64,000 nt of DNA from Noviherbaspirillum cavernae (GTDB lineage: Bacteria > Pseudomonadota > Gammaproteobacteria > Burkholderiales > Burkholderiaceae_D): the NCBI RefSeq assembly GCF_003590875.1, contig NZ_QYUN01000002.1, forward strand, positions 620,001 through 684,000, in the 5' to 3' direction. The translations under genes were made by a program, and so were the position numbers. Position 1 is the stretch's first letter. Each line of letters begins with the position of its first letter. The notes under the pieces are model-generated. The model ran no database searches. It saw only the letters and a program-made list of their open reading frames with translations, and was not told the origin of the DNA. Of the stretch, positions 18,619 to 28,231 are shown in pieces.

Positions 18619-19791
18619 TCATTTCGCCGCGGCAGCGGCTTCCGTCGTATTTGCGGTCTGGGCAAACCTGACCAGCGTGCCGCTGCGCAGCGTGCCGAGA
18701 TTGGTCTTCACGATTCGCGCGCCGCCCTCAAGGCCTCCGATCACTTCGACCGCGCTGCCTGCACCGTTATCGCCCTTGAGCCCGAGCGTGACGGTTTTCT
18801 GCGCGATCTTGCCGTCTTCGATGACGTACACGAACGTGCCGGCCGCGTCGCCCCGGATTGCCGCTTGCGGCACGGTCAGCACGCCGGATTTCTTCGCCAG
18901 CGTCAGTTGCGCCTCGCCGAACATGCCGACGCGCAGCAAGCCTTGCGGGTTCCCGACCTGCACGTACACCATGATCGAGCGCGAGCCGGTCTGGGTCGAG
19001 GGATTGATGCGCGCGACCTTGCCGGTCAGCGGCGCGGGCAATCCTTCGACTCTGACCTGCACTTCCTGGCCGAGCGCGACATGCATGATGTCGGAGGTCG
19101 GCACCGACGCTTCCATTTCCATCTGGCTCAGGTCCACCACGTCGAGCAGGCGATTGTCGGCGGAGACCTTCTCGCCCGGCTGCACGGTGCGGCTGCTGAC
19201 CAGGCCGGTAATCGGCGCGCGGATCACGGTGTCGGCCAGCGCCTTTTGCGCGACGTCGAGCGCGCCCCGTGCGGAGTCGACATTCGCGCGCGCGATGTCG
19301 AACTGGCTTGCCGCATTGTCAAAGGCATTCTTCGAAATGAACCCCTTGGCGAGCAGCGCCTTGTTGTTGTCGCGGGCATTGGTTGCGATCTCGAGCTGGC
19401 CGCGCGCGGCCGACAACGAGCCCTTCGCCTGATCGACGCGCGCCTGGTACTCGTTGGTGTCCATCCGGATCAACACCTGGCCGGCCTTCACCGCTTCGCC
19501 TTCGCGCACCAGCACCTCGCGCACTTCGCCGGAGACACGCGCCTTGACTGATGCCTGATTGACCGCGCGCAGGGAGCCCGACAGGGGCAGCAATTGCCGC
19601 AGCTCGCCTGCCTGCACCAGTGTCACATCGGTGGCGAGAAATTCGAGGATGGGTGCTGCCGGTGCGGTGGATTGGGCGGCAGCGGCCGCCTGTTGCTTGC
19701 CCTTTTTCAGTACGGTTGCGCCAACGCCGGCCGCCAGCAGGGAAACAGCAAGAATGGTCCACAAGGTGCGGCGTTTCAGCATCATTGTCAT
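18619..19791 (-). CDS. RND periplasmic adaptor, second system
   Basis: Membrane fusion protein of 390 aa with an N-terminal membrane anchor (TLWTILAVSLLAAGVGATV) and no lipobox cysteine. The lipoyl halves are QASVKARVSGEVREVLV and DTVIRAPITGLVSSRTV, around a short alpha-hairpin. The barrel domain follows, ending in an Ala-rich tail. It lies 13 nt downstream of the TetR gene and ahead of the pump gene, so all three are likely one transcript under the repressor. Confidence 0.93.
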   Translation of the reverse strand: MTMMLKRRTLWTILAVSLLAAGVGATVLKKGKQQAAAAAQSTAPAAPILEFLATDVTLVQAGELRQLLPLSGSLRAVNQASVKARVSGEVREVLVREGEAVKAGQVLIRMDTNEYQARVDQAKGSLSAARGQLEIATNARDNNKALLAKGFISKNAFDNAASQFDIARANVDSARGALDVAQKALADTVIRAPITGLVSSRTVQPGEKVSADNRLLDVVDLSQMEMEASVPTSDIMHVALGQEVQVRVEGLPAPLTGKVARINPSTQTGSRSIMVYVQVGNPQGLLRVGMFGEAQLTLAKKSGVLTVPQAAIRGDAAGTFVYVIEDGKIAQKTVTLGLKGDNGAGSAVEVIGGLEGGARIVKTNLGTLRSGTLVRFAQTANTTEAAAAAK

Positions 19792-19804
19792 ATCCGGTTG
19801 TTGT

Positions 19805-20461
19805 TTATTTTGAATGTGCCGAATTATCCGTCAGCAATCCATTGAGGAACAGATCAATAAAAGTATCGAGATACTTTTGCGGCGAGATCGGTTTGACGCA
19901 GCATTGGCTGAAGGAATGTTTCCATGCCATCAGCATCAGGATGGGGGCGACCACCACGTTCATTGCCTCGCTCACGTCGATCTGACGGAATTCGCCGCGC
20001 TGAATGCCCCGTTCCAGCATGCGCACAATCATTGCATTGCCGCGCAAGATGACTTCATCGTGATAGAACTGGGTGACTTCCGGAAAGTTGCCGGCTTCGG
20101 CCATGATCAGTTTGGTAATGCCGGACAAAGGCGTATTGCCGATGCGTTCCCACCAGCCCAGCATGATTTCGCGGAACAATTCCGCGCTCGAGCCTTCATA
20201 TGCATCGATAATCTCTTCGGCTTCACCGAGGATGGGAATCACATTGTCACGAATGACAGCCTTGAACAGCTCTTCCTTGTTGGTGAAGTACAGATAGAGC
20301 GTGCCCTTCGACACACCGGCCCGCGCAGCCACGTCATCCAGCCGGGTCGCTGCGAAACCGCGCTCCACGAACAGGTCGAGCGCCGCCGCCAGCAATTCCT
20401 GGGGGCGCGCATCTTTGCGTCGTTCCCAACGCGGTTTGGATACGGGAGGCATCATTGACAT
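19805..20461 (-). CDS. TetR-family regulator of the second RND operon
   Basis: 218 aa with an N-terminal HTH at about 18-65 (TRLDDVAARAGVSKGTLYLYF) and a C-terminal ligand domain. It is the first gene of the operon with the adaptor and pump, so it probably represses itself and them. An inverted repeat lies just upstream of its start (20471-20488). Two starts (MSMM and MM) are possible; the first is given. Confidence 0.92.
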   Translation of the reverse strand: MSMMPPVSKPRWERRKDARPQELLAAALDLFVERGFAATRLDDVAARAGVSKGTLYLYFTNKEELFKAVIRDNVIPILGEAEEIIDAYEGSSAELFREIMLGWWERIGNTPLSGITKLIMAEAGNFPEVTQFYHDEVILRGNAMIVRMLERGIQRGEFRQIDVSEAMNVVVAPILMLMAWKHSFSQCCVKPISPQKYLDTFIDLFLNGLLTDNSAHSK

Positions 20462-20470
20462 CCAAATAAC

Positions 20471-20488
20471 TTACTTACGAGTCAGTAA
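20471..20488. promoter_or_regulatory. Probable TetR operator
   Basis: TTACTTAC-GA-GTCAGTAA is an 18-bp near-palindrome (7 of 8 arm pairs), 9 bp upstream of the TetR start codon. Size, symmetry and position fit an autoregulatory TetR site. Confidence 0.65.
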
Positions 20489-20634
20489 TATAGGCAGCAA
20501 AACCCCCGCCGTCAAGATTGCTGACAAAGCGGCACAGCAATGATTCCGACTGACATATGCCGATACAAAGCGACAAATCGAGGGTGGGGGAATCACAGTA
20601 GAATCGGGGCGTTCATTCCTCTCGACAGACGCAT

Positions 20635-22215
20635 ATGATTTGGTTAAGAAAATGGTGGGTGTGGCTGATCGTCGCCCTGCTCGCGGCGGGCGGCATCTTC
20701 GCGTTCCAGTCCTGGTACAAGAAGAACGGCGAACCGCAATACAAAACGGTCAAGATCGAAAAAGGCACGATCACGGCCAGCGTGTCCGCCTCCGGCACCT
20801 TGAGTCCGGTGGTGTCGGTGCAGGTCGGCTCGCAGGTGTCGGGCCAGTTGAAGGAAATCCTGGTCGACTTCAATAGCGAAGTGAAGCAAGGGCAGCTGAT
20901 CGCGCGCATCGATCCCGAGACATTCGAATACAAGGTGCGGCAGGCGCAGGCCGATGTCGACGCGGCGCGGTCACTGGTCCTGACGCAGCAGGCCAACATC
21001 GCCGCGCAGCAGGCCAACGTCACGAAAGCCGAAGTCAACGCGGCTGACGCCAGGCGCGACCTTGACCTCAAGCAGCAGCTGGTGCAGAAGGGATTCATCT
21101 CCGGCGCGGACCGCGACAAGGCGCAAGCGACCTACAACGCACTGGCCCAGGAAATCAACACCGCCAAGGCGCAGCTTGCGGTCGCCGCCGCCAACGCGCG
21201 CAACGCCGAATCCGTCGTCAAGCAGCGCGAAGCCGTGCTCGCGCAATCCAGGGTCGATCTGGAGCGTACCGCCATCAAGGCGCCGGTCAACGGCATCGTG
21301 ATCAAGCGCAGCGTCGAGAAGGGCCAGACCGTCGCCGCCAGCCTGCAGGCGCCGGAGTTGTTCGTCATCGCGGAAAACCTGACCGACATGCAGGTCGATA
21401 CCGCCATCGACGAATCCGAAATCGGCCGCGTGCGCATCGGCCAGAAGGCGAGCTTCACGGTCGATGCATTTCCGGGACGCAGCTTCGAAGGCGAAGTGAA
21501 GCAGATTCGCAAGGCGGCCCAGAACGTGTCGAACGTCGTGACCTACACCGTCGTCATCAGCGCTGCCAATGCCAATCGCGAATTGTTGCCCGGCATGACC
21601 GCGAATGTGCGCGTCGTGACCGACAGCCGCAACGATGCGCTGAAGGTCGCCAACGCCGCGCTGCGTTTTCGTCCGGCCAGTGCGCAGAACGACAAGTCGT
21701 CCGCTGCGCCGGCAGCTTCCTCCGGCCCGCACGATGGCGTACCGGCCGGCGCGGGCGGCTCGGGTCGGCAGATGCGCGCCATGCGCGAACGACTCGACAA
21801 CGAGCTGAAGCTGAACGAGCAGCAGAAGGCAAAGCTTGATTCGATCTTCTCCAGCCTGCGCGAAAAATCGATGGCGGCGCGCGAAGCGCCCGAAGGCGAG
21901 CGTCAGAAACTGGCCGAGCGCAATCGCAGCGAGATGCGCGCGCAGATCACGGACATGCTGACTCCGGAGCAGAAGAAACAGTACGAAGTCATCCTCGCCG
22001 AAAGCAGCGAGCGCCGCGGCGGCGCCACGCGCGGCAAGCTCTACGTGCTCGACGAGAGCCGCAAGCCGAAGGCCGTCGACGTGCGTTTCGGCCTGACCGA
22101 CGGCGCGATGACGGAAGTGTTCTCGGCCGATCTGAAGGAAGGCACGGAGATCATCACGTCGGCGTTGCAACAGAAGGCCGCGTCACGCCCGCAGGCGGGG
22201 CCGCGGATGTTCTAG
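20635..22215 (+). CDS. macA: MacA-type periplasmic adaptor with Spy/CpxP-like insert
   Basis: Adaptor for the MacB ABC exporter that follows. It has an N-terminal membrane anchor (about 8-24), lipoyl halves around 55-95 and 210-235, an alpha-hairpin between them, and barrel segments to about 340. At 526 aa it is far longer than E. coli MacA (about 370). The extra length is a linker rich in Ser/Ala/Gly (about 348-377) and a charged helical block (about 378-458). That block holds ELKLNEQQKAKLDSIF and ITDMLTPEQKKQYE, which resemble the LTxxQ repeats of Spy/CpxP stress chaperones. The normal C-terminal domain resumes at about 465. The Shine-Dalgarno is weak. Confidence 0.9.
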   Translation: MIWLRKWWVWLIVALLAAGGIFAFQSWYKKNGEPQYKTVKIEKGTITASVSASGTLSPVVSVQVGSQVSGQLKEILVDFNSEVKQGQLIARIDPETFEYKVRQAQADVDAARSLVLTQQANIAAQQANVTKAEVNAADARRDLDLKQQLVQKGFISGADRDKAQATYNALAQEINTAKAQLAVAAANARNAESVVKQREAVLAQSRVDLERTAIKAPVNGIVIKRSVEKGQTVAASLQAPELFVIAENLTDMQVDTAIDESEIGRVRIGQKASFTVDAFPGRSFEGEVKQIRKAAQNVSNVVTYTVVISAANANRELLPGMTANVRVVTDSRNDALKVANAALRFRPASAQNDKSSAAPAASSGPHDGVPAGAGGSGRQMRAMRERLDNELKLNEQQKAKLDSIFSSLREKSMAAREAPEGERQKLAERNRSEMRAQITDMLTPEQKKQYEVILAESSERRGGATRGKLYVLDESRKPKAVDVRFGLTDGAMTEVFSADLKEGTEIITSALQQKAASRPQAGPRMF

Positions 22216-22290
22216 TCCTGGCGCCGGTGCGGCCTGGCGCGGAATGGCATGAGCACTTCGACATGGAACGGCAAGCGGCTGACCGCCCGC

Positions 22291-22377
22291 CTGTCATTCC
22301 GAGTGCAGCGAGCAGTCCCGATTGCATGCGCTTGTGTTGTGGCGAGGCGAGATTCCTCGTTTTACCGGGAATGACAG
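22291..22377. repeat. Dispersed intergenic repeat, copy 1
   Basis: Starts CTGTCATTCCGAGTGCAGCG and ends GGGAATGACAG, giving inverted termini around an 87-bp unit that also contains GATTCCTCG. It fills much of the 301-bp gap between macA and the ABC gene, which has no other visible content. Related copies are at 28088 and 49715. Confidence 0.65.
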
Positions 22378-22516
22378 CCGTTGAAATGACAGCGCGGCGA
22401 GCGACAGTGCCCGGAATGAAACTGAACGATGGCGCTGTCGTTCGCACCCGCGCCATGCCGGATGCCAATTCGGCATTGGCATGAATGACCGATTCACCAG
22501 CAACAGATTGAAGCCC

Positions 22517-23254
22517 ATGTCCCTGATCAAAACCACCAATCTCGCCAAGGAATACGTGATGGGCACCACCCTCGTGCATGCCTTGCGCGGCGTGTCGATC
22601 TCGATCGGCGAGGGCGAGTTCGTGGCGATCATGGGCGCATCCGGTTCCGGCAAGTCCACCTTCATGAACCTGCTCGGTTGCCTCGATTCGCCGACCTCCG
22701 GCGAATACCTGCTGGCCGGCGACAAGGTTTCCGCACTATCGAGCGACGCGCTGGCGGCGATCCGCAACAAGCGCATCGGCTTCGTGTTCCAGCAGTTCAA
22801 CCTGCTGCCGCGCACCACCGCGATGGACAATGTCGAACTGCCGCTGCTGTATTCCGGCGTTGCGGCGCCCGAGCGCAAGGCGCGCGCGCAGCAAAGACTG
22901 ACGGAAGTGGGCCTCGGCGAACGCATGGACCATCACCCCGCGCAGCTGTCGGGCGGTCAGCAGCAGCGTGTCGCCATTGCGCGCGCGCTCGTCAACAATC
23001 CGTCGTTGATCCTCGCCGACGAACCGACCGGCGCGCTGGACTCGCGCACCAGCATCGAGATCATGGCGCTGATGCAGAAACTGAACCGGCAAGGCATGAC
23101 CATCGTGATTGTCACGCATGAACCCGACGTGGCGGCCTTCGCATCGCGCATCATTGCCTTCCGCGACGGCATGGTCGTGCGCGATGAGCCGAATGCGCCG
23201 CTCGATGCGCAGGCCGAGCTTGTGCGCCACGACAGCACGGAGGTGGCGAAATGA
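22517..23254 (+). CDS. MacB-type ABC transporter ATP-binding subunit
   Basis: Cytoplasmic ATPase of a MacAB/LolCDE-like exporter. From the chosen start ([16 protein letters not shown]) it has 245 aa; an ATG 36 nt upstream is also in frame. Walker A is GASGSGKST, the signature motif LSGGQQQRV, and Walker B LILADEP followed by the D-loop TGALD. In E. coli MacB this domain is fused to the permease; here the two are separate genes with a 4-nt ATGA overlap, implying fixed stoichiometry by coupled translation. Confidence 0.93.
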   Translation: MSLIKTTNLAKEYVMGTTLVHALRGVSISIGEGEFVAIMGASGSGKSTFMNLLGCLDSPTSGEYLLAGDKVSALSSDALAAIRNKRIGFVFQQFNLLPRTTAMDNVELPLLYSGVAAPERKARAQQRLTEVGLGERMDHHPAQLSGGQQQRVAIARALVNNPSLILADEPTGALDSRTSIEIMALMQKLNRQGMTIVIVTHEPDVAAFASRIIAFRDGMVVRDEPNAPLDAQAELVRHDSTEVAK

Positions 23255-24483
23255 ATCTGCTTGCCACACTGCGCGTTGCCCTCAATGCGCTGCACGTCAA
23301 CAAATTGCGCTCGATGCTGACCATGCTCGGCATCATCATCGGCGTCGGCGCGGTGATCACCATGATCGCCGTCGGCCACGGCGCGCAGGCGAGGGTGGAA
23401 GAGCAGATCAAGAGCCTCGGCTCCAACCTGATGATCATCATTCCCGGTTCCACCACCGCCTCCGGCGTGCGGCTCGGTTCGGGTGCGAATCAGAATCTGA
23501 CCGAGGATGACGCGATCGCCATCGCGCGCGAAGTTCCCGAAGTGCAGGTCGCCGCGCCCTCCACGCGCAACACCGGCCAGGTGGTCGCCGCCAATGCCAA
23601 CTGGGCCACGCAGATCCACGGCGTCACACCGGATTACTTCGAGGCGCGCGAGTGGCCGCTGGCATCCGGCCGCATGTTCGAGCAGGCCGAGATGTCCGGC
23701 TCCGCGAAGGTTGCCGTGATCGGCCAGACCGTGGCGACGCAATTGTTCGGCGACATGGACCCGCTCGACCAGAGCATCCGCATCCGCAATGTGCCGGTCA
23801 CCATCGTCGGCGTGCTGGACCGCAAGGGGCAGAGCATGATGGGACAGGATCAGGACGACGTGATCATGGTGCCGCTCTCGACCGCGCGCAACCGCCTGTT
23901 CGGCAACACGCAGGGCAAGCTGCGCCGCGTCGGCACCATCCAGGTCAAGGTCTCCGAAGGCGCGAGCATGAAGGATGCGGAAGACAAGATCCGCGAGCTG
24001 ATGCGCCAGCGCCAGCGCACCCAGCAGGGGCAGGACGACGCCTTCACCATTCGCAACCTCACCGAGATCCTGCAGGCGCAGGAAGCCTCCTCGCGCGTGA
24101 TGACGCTGCTGCTGGCGGCGGTCGCCTCGGTGTCGCTGCTGGTCGGCGGGATCGGCATCATGAACATCATGCTGGTATCGGTCACCGAACGCACGCGTGA
24201 AATCGGGCTGCGCATGGCAGTCGGCGCGCGCGGCTCGGACATCCTGCGGCAGTTCCTGGTCGAGGCGGTCACCCTGTCGATGATCGGCGGCCTGATCGGC
24301 ATCATTCTCGGCGTGGCCGGCTCGTATCTGGTAGGCCATTTCGCCGGCTGGGCGACCCGGCTGTCGCCGCAATCCATCGTGCTGGCGGTCGGCTTCGCGG
24401 CCGCGATCGGCATCTTCTTCGGCTACTATCCGGCGCGCAAGGCATCGAAGTTGCTGCCGATCCAGGCGCTGCGGTATGAGTGA
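23251..24483 (+). CDS. MacB-type ABC transporter permease
   Basis: Inner-membrane mechanotransmission permease, 410 aa. A first TM segment (about 20-45, [21 protein letters not shown]) is followed by a periplasmic core domain of about 230 residues and a C-terminal FtsX domain with three TM segments, including [28 protein letters not shown]. With MacA and the ATPase it makes a tripartite exporter for macrolides, peptides or lipid-like compounds; the substrate is unknown. The adjacent cysteine-cluster gene overlaps its 3' end by 8 nt. Confidence 0.93.
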   Translation: MNLLATLRVALNALHVNKLRSMLTMLGIIIGVGAVITMIAVGHGAQARVEEQIKSLGSNLMIIIPGSTTASGVRLGSGANQNLTEDDAIAIAREVPEVQVAAPSTRNTGQVVAANANWATQIHGVTPDYFEAREWPLASGRMFEQAEMSGSAKVAVIGQTVATQLFGDMDPLDQSIRIRNVPVTIVGVLDRKGQSMMGQDQDDVIMVPLSTARNRLFGNTQGKLRRVGTIQVKVSEGASMKDAEDKIRELMRQRQRTQQGQDDAFTIRNLTEILQAQEASSRVMTLLLAAVASVSLLVGGIGIMNIMLVSVTERTREIGLRMAVGARGSDILRQFLVEAVTLSMIGGLIGIILGVAGSYLVGHFAGWATRLSPQSIVLAVGFAAAIGIFFGYYPARKASKLLPIQALRYE

Positions 24484-24748
24484 GCTTTCGTGCCGTGCAG
24501 GATGCGGCGCGTGTTGCATCGCGCCGTCGATCTCGTCACCGATTCCCGGCATGCCGTCAGGGAAACCGGCGGGCGTGCGCTGCGTCCAGCTGGACGAGAC
24601 CAACCGCTGCCGGATTTTCGGCAAGCCGGAAAGGCCTGCGGTGTGCGGCAGCCTGCAGCCGTCGCAGGAAATGTGCGGCGACAGCAGGGAGCATGCATTG
24701 CATTATCTGCTGCGACTGGACGAACTGACTTCCACTTTGCCGCATTGA
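24476..24748 (+). CDS. YkgJ-family cysteine cluster protein
   Basis: Small protein of 90 aa with eight cysteines in the pattern CRAGCGACC ... C ... C ... C ... C, typical of the YkgJ/UPF0153 (CxxCxxCC) family thought to bind zinc or an iron-sulfur centre. Function unknown. It overlaps the end of the permease gene by 8 nt, so it is translated from the macAB mRNA, although a link to export is not established. Confidence 0.85.
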   Translation: MSELSCRAGCGACCIAPSISSPIPGMPSGKPAGVRCVQLDETNRCRIFGKPERPAVCGSLQPSQEMCGDSREHALHYLLRLDELTSTLPH

Positions 24749-24762
24749 GCATCCTTGAACAA

Positions 24763-25314
24763 ATGAAAACGAAATTCGCCGCACTGCTGTTGCTGCTTTC
24801 CACCTTGCTGCTAACCTCGTGCGCGACCCTGATGGGGGCGCGCGAAGTCGAGGTTCCGCTGGCCACATTGCAGCGGGCGATGGCGGACAAGTTCCCTTTC
24901 AACAACCGCTACCTCGACCTACTGGACGTCACCGTCAGCAATCCGCGCCTTTCCCTGCAGCCGGACACCGATCGCCTTGTCTCCAGCATGGATGCCATGA
25001 TTGCGCCGCCTTTCCTGAACAAGTCGTGGAACGGCAGCTTCACCGTGTCCGGCAAGCTGCGATTCGACCCCGCGCGCAATGCCATCGTGCTGGGTGAACC
25101 GCGCATGGAAAAATTCAACCTCGACGGCCTCGATCCGCGTTACGGAAATGTCATCACGAAGATCGGCATCCTGCTGACCGAACAGGTGCTGCAGGACGCG
25201 CCCTTGTACACCTTCCGCCCCGAGGAATTGCGTTACGGCGGCACCGACTACACGTTGTCGAAAATCACGACAAGAGCCGACAGGATCGTGGTAACCTTTG
25301 AGCCCTTGAAGTAA
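24763..25314 (+). CDS. DUF1439 lipoprotein
   Basis: Predicted lipoprotein of 183 aa. The signal peptide [20 protein letters not shown] has lipobox LTSC (Cys20). The body matches the DUF1439 (YceB-like) beta-rich fold by pattern, with [20 protein letters not shown] near the start and [22 protein letters not shown] in the middle. E. coli YceB is an uncharacterised envelope lipoprotein. It ends just before a good terminator, so it closes the macA operon or is read from its own promoter. Confidence 0.82.
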   Translation: MKTKFAALLLLLSTLLLTSCATLMGAREVEVPLATLQRAMADKFPFNNRYLDLLDVTVSNPRLSLQPDTDRLVSSMDAMIAPPFLNKSWNGSFTVSGKLRFDPARNAIVLGEPRMEKFNLDGLDPRYGNVITKIGILLTEQVLQDAPLYTFRPEELRYGGTDYTLSKITTRADRIVVTFEPLK

Positions 25315-25335
25315 CCCGCCAGCACTCATCACTGC

Positions 25336-25367
25336 ACCCGCGCGGCATCGAGCCCGGCGGGTTTTTT
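25336..25367 (+). terminator. Rho-independent terminator after the DUF1439 gene
   Basis: A CCCGC ... GCGGG stem with an inner GGC/GCC pair, followed by TTTTTT, about 20 nt after the lipoprotein stop codon. Confidence 0.8.
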
Positions 25368-25397
25368 GTTGATCATCACACCACACCTCGCAAAAAC

Positions 25398-26231
25398 ATG
25401 GATGTCGCACTCGCGCTCAAGGCGCTCATCATGGGGCTTGTCGAAGGCTTCACCGAGTTCCTGCCGATCTCATCGACCGGCCACCTGATCCTGGCCGGCA
25501 GTCTGCTCGATTTCACCGGACCGAAGGTCAAGGTGTTCGAGATCGCGATCCAGGCCGGCGCGATGCTGGCAGTGTGCTGGGAATACCGCGCACGGATCGC
25601 CAGCGTGTTCGCCGGCCTCTTCAGTGACGACAAGGCGCAGCGGTTCGTGATCAATCTCGTGATTGCCTTCATGCCTGCGGCGGTCCTCGGTTTCCTGTTC
25701 AGCAAGGCGATCAAGGCAACATTGTTTTCGCCGCTGCCGGTCGCGCTGGCATTCATCCTTGGCGGTCTGGTCATCCTGTGGGTGGAGCGCCGCCACAAGC
25801 TCGCGCCGATTGCTGCGCGCGTCGATTCGGTCGATGACATGACCGCGCTGGATGCGTTGAAGGTCGGCTGCGCGCAGGCGTTCGCACTGTTTCCGGGCAC
25901 CAGCCGTTCCGGCGCGACCATCATCGGCGGCATGCTGTTCGGCCTGTCGCGCAAGGCGGCGACCGAGTTCTCGTTCTTCCTCGCCATCCCGACCCTGTTC
26001 TCGGCAACCGTCTATTCGCTCTACAAGGAACGCGACCTGCTGTCGATGGCCGATCTTCCGATGTTCGGCATCGGCACCGTGGCGGCATTCGCATCGGCCT
26101 TCCTGTGCGTGCGCTGGCTGTTGCGCTACATCAGCTCGCATGACTTCACGATATTCGCGTGGTACCGGATCGTGTTCGGATTCATTGTCATCGCATCCGC
26201 ATACAGCGGCATGGTGGCCTGGGCCGACTGA
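25398..26231 (+). CDS. uppP: Undecaprenyl-diphosphatase
   Basis: UppP/BacA recycles the lipid carrier undecaprenyl diphosphate for peptidoglycan, LPS O-antigen and capsule synthesis, and confers bacitracin resistance. It has 277 aa and about eight TM segments. The two family signatures are present: [20 protein letters not shown] near the N-terminus and [15 protein letters not shown] near 170, carrying the catalytic Glu/Ser/Arg residues. The start ATG is just after the upstream terminator, so it has its own promoter. Confidence 0.96.
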   Translation: MDVALALKALIMGLVEGFTEFLPISSTGHLILAGSLLDFTGPKVKVFEIAIQAGAMLAVCWEYRARIASVFAGLFSDDKAQRFVINLVIAFMPAAVLGFLFSKAIKATLFSPLPVALAFILGGLVILWVERRHKLAPIAARVDSVDDMTALDALKVGCAQAFALFPGTSRSGATIIGGMLFGLSRKAATEFSFFLAIPTLFSATVYSLYKERDLLSMADLPMFGIGTVAAFASAFLCVRWLLRYISSHDFTIFAWYRIVFGFIVIASAYSGMVAWAD

Positions 26232-26254
26232 GGCGTTTGCAAAGACATAGCGGC

Positions 26255-28078
26255 ATGCCCGAATCCAGCACCAGCGCGCGCGCGCTGCACGTACTGCAAA
26301 CCGTTTTCGGTTATCCAGCCTTTCGCGGCCAGCAAGCCGAGATTGTCGATCATGTCGCGCAGGGTGGCGATGCACTGGTGTTGATGCCGACCGGCGGCGG
26401 CAAGTCGCTGTGCTACCAGATACCTTCCCTCGTTCGCGACGGCGTCGGCGTGGTGATTTCGCCATTGATCGCATTGATGCAGGACCAGGTCGATGCGCTG
26501 GCAGAACTCGGTGTGCGCGCCGCCTTCCTCAACTCGACCCAATCCTTCGACCAGGCGATGCGCACCGAACGCCGTGTGCGCACCGGCGACCTTGACCTGC
26601 TGTACGTCGCGCCGGAGCGTCTGATGACACCGCGCTGCCTCGAATTGCTGCAGGCATCGAACATTGCGTTGTTCGCCATCGACGAGGCGCACTGCGTCTC
26701 GCAGTGGGGCCACGATTTCCGCCCGGAATACATCAAGCTGTCGGTGCTGCACGAGCGTTTCCCGCAGGTGCCGCGCATCGCATTGACCGCGACCGCCGAC
26801 CCGCAGACCCGCGCCGAAATCGCGCACAACCTGCAACTCGATGATGCGCTGCAATTCGTCTCTTCCTTCGATCGCCCCAACATCCGCTACCAGATCGTCG
26901 AGAAGGCCAATGGCCGCAAGCAGGTGCTCGACTTCATCAAGGAAGAACATGCGGGCGATGCCGGCGTCGTCTATTGCCTGTCGCGCAAGAAGGTCGAGGA
27001 AACGGCGGAGTTCCTGCGTGCGCACGGTGTCGCCGCATTGCCGTATCACGCCGGCATGGACATCGCCACCCGCAGCGCGAACCAGTCGCGCTTTCTGCGC
27101 GAAGACGGCATCGTGATGGTAGCGACGATCGCGTTCGGCATGGGGATCGACAAGCCGGACGTGCGCTTCGTCGCCCACCTCGACTTGCCGAAAAGCATCG
27201 AAGGCTACTATCAGGAAACCGGCCGCGCCGGCCGCGATGGCGCGCCGGCCAATGCATGGATGGCGTATGGCCTGCAGGACGTCGTGCAGCAGCGCCGCAT
27301 GATCGACGAATCCGAGGCGGACGAGAACTTCAAGCGCGTGCAGACCGCGAAGCTCGACGCCATGCTCGGCCTGTGCGAGACGCTGAGTTGCCGCCGTGTG
27401 CGGCTGCTCGACTACTTCGGACAGGAGTCTGCGCCGTGCGGAAACTGCGACAGCTGTCTCAATCCGCCGGTGTCGTTCGACGGTTCGGTGCAGGTGCAGA
27501 AGCTGCTATCGTCCATCTACCGCGTCGATCAGCGCTTCGGTGCCGGTCACGTGATCGACGTACTGCGCGGCATCGATTCCGACAAGGTAAAGCAGTGGCG
27601 GCACGACAAGCTATCGACCTTCGGCGTTGGCAGCGACATCAGCGAAGCGGAATGGCGCGCGATCCTGCGGCAGGCGATCGCGCTGGGGCTGGTCCAGATC
27701 GATCACGATGCCTACGGCTCGCTGAAGCTCACCGAGCAGGCACGCCCGGTGCTGCGCGGCGAGCAGAAAGTGCAATTGCGCCAGTACCAGAAGCCGGCCA
27801 GGCCCAAGCGTCAGGCAGTCCGGGCGAAAGGCTATGTGGAAAGCGAGTTGTCCGCAACGGAACAGGCAGTTTTCGAAAAGCTGCGCTGGTGGCGGGTCGA
27901 AACGGCGCGCAAGCACAATGTCCCGGCCTACGTCATTTTCCACGACGCCACCATGCGCGAAATCGCCAAACTCAAGCCGGGGTCGCTGGACGACCTGCGC
28001 AATGTGTCCGGCGTGGGCGAGAAGAAGCTGGAGACTTACGGCGAAGAAATCGTCGCGCTGATCGCGGCAATGAGTTGA
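26255..28078 (+). CDS. recQ: ATP-dependent DNA helicase RecQ
   Basis: 3'-5' SF2 helicase for recombination and replication-fork repair, 607 aa. Walker A TGGGKSLCYQIP is near 50 and the DEAH box with the RecQ aromatic loop IDEAHCVSQWGHDFRPEY near 145. Helicase motif VI is QETGRAGRDG, the zinc cysteines are CRR ... CGNCDSC, then come a winged-helix (RQC) and a C-terminal HRDC domain (about 525-607). The open frame extends 96 nt upstream into uppP, but the family N-terminus begins at MPESSTSARALHVLQ, which I use as the start. Confidence 0.96.
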   Translation: MPESSTSARALHVLQTVFGYPAFRGQQAEIVDHVAQGGDALVLMPTGGGKSLCYQIPSLVRDGVGVVISPLIALMQDQVDALAELGVRAAFLNSTQSFDQAMRTERRVRTGDLDLLYVAPERLMTPRCLELLQASNIALFAIDEAHCVSQWGHDFRPEYIKLSVLHERFPQVPRIALTATADPQTRAEIAHNLQLDDALQFVSSFDRPNIRYQIVEKANGRKQVLDFIKEEHAGDAGVVYCLSRKKVEETAEFLRAHGVAALPYHAGMDIATRSANQSRFLREDGIVMVATIAFGMGIDKPDVRFVAHLDLPKSIEGYYQETGRAGRDGAPANAWMAYGLQDVVQQRRMIDESEADENFKRVQTAKLDAMLGLCETLSCRRVRLLDYFGQESAPCGNCDSCLNPPVSFDGSVQVQKLLSSIYRVDQRFGAGHVIDVLRGIDSDKVKQWRHDKLSTFGVGSDISEAEWRAILRQAIALGLVQIDHDAYGSLKLTEQARPVLRGEQKVQLRQYQKPARPKRQAVRAKGYVESELSATEQAVFEKLRWWRVETARKHNVPAYVIFHDATMREIAKLKPGSLDDLRNVSGVGEKKLETYGEEIVALIAAMS

Positions 28079-28087
28079 GCCTCGAAC

Positions 28088-28118
28088 CTGTCATTCCGAA
28101 CGTAGTGAGGAATCTCTG
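28088..28118. repeat. Dispersed intergenic repeat, copy 2 (half element)
   Basis: CTGTCATTCCGAACGTAGTG followed by AGGAATCT, the left half of the family seen complete at 22291 and 49715. The matching right end is absent. It lies directly after recQ. Confidence 0.55.
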
Positions 28119-28231
28119 AGATCGGCATTGAATGCGTCCGGCATCATCTGCCGAACACTCCTATGCCTCAGCGATGCAGGGTGCGCGGGGCGGAACCTGC
28201 ACCGATTGGCAAACGTCACACCCGACAACGC

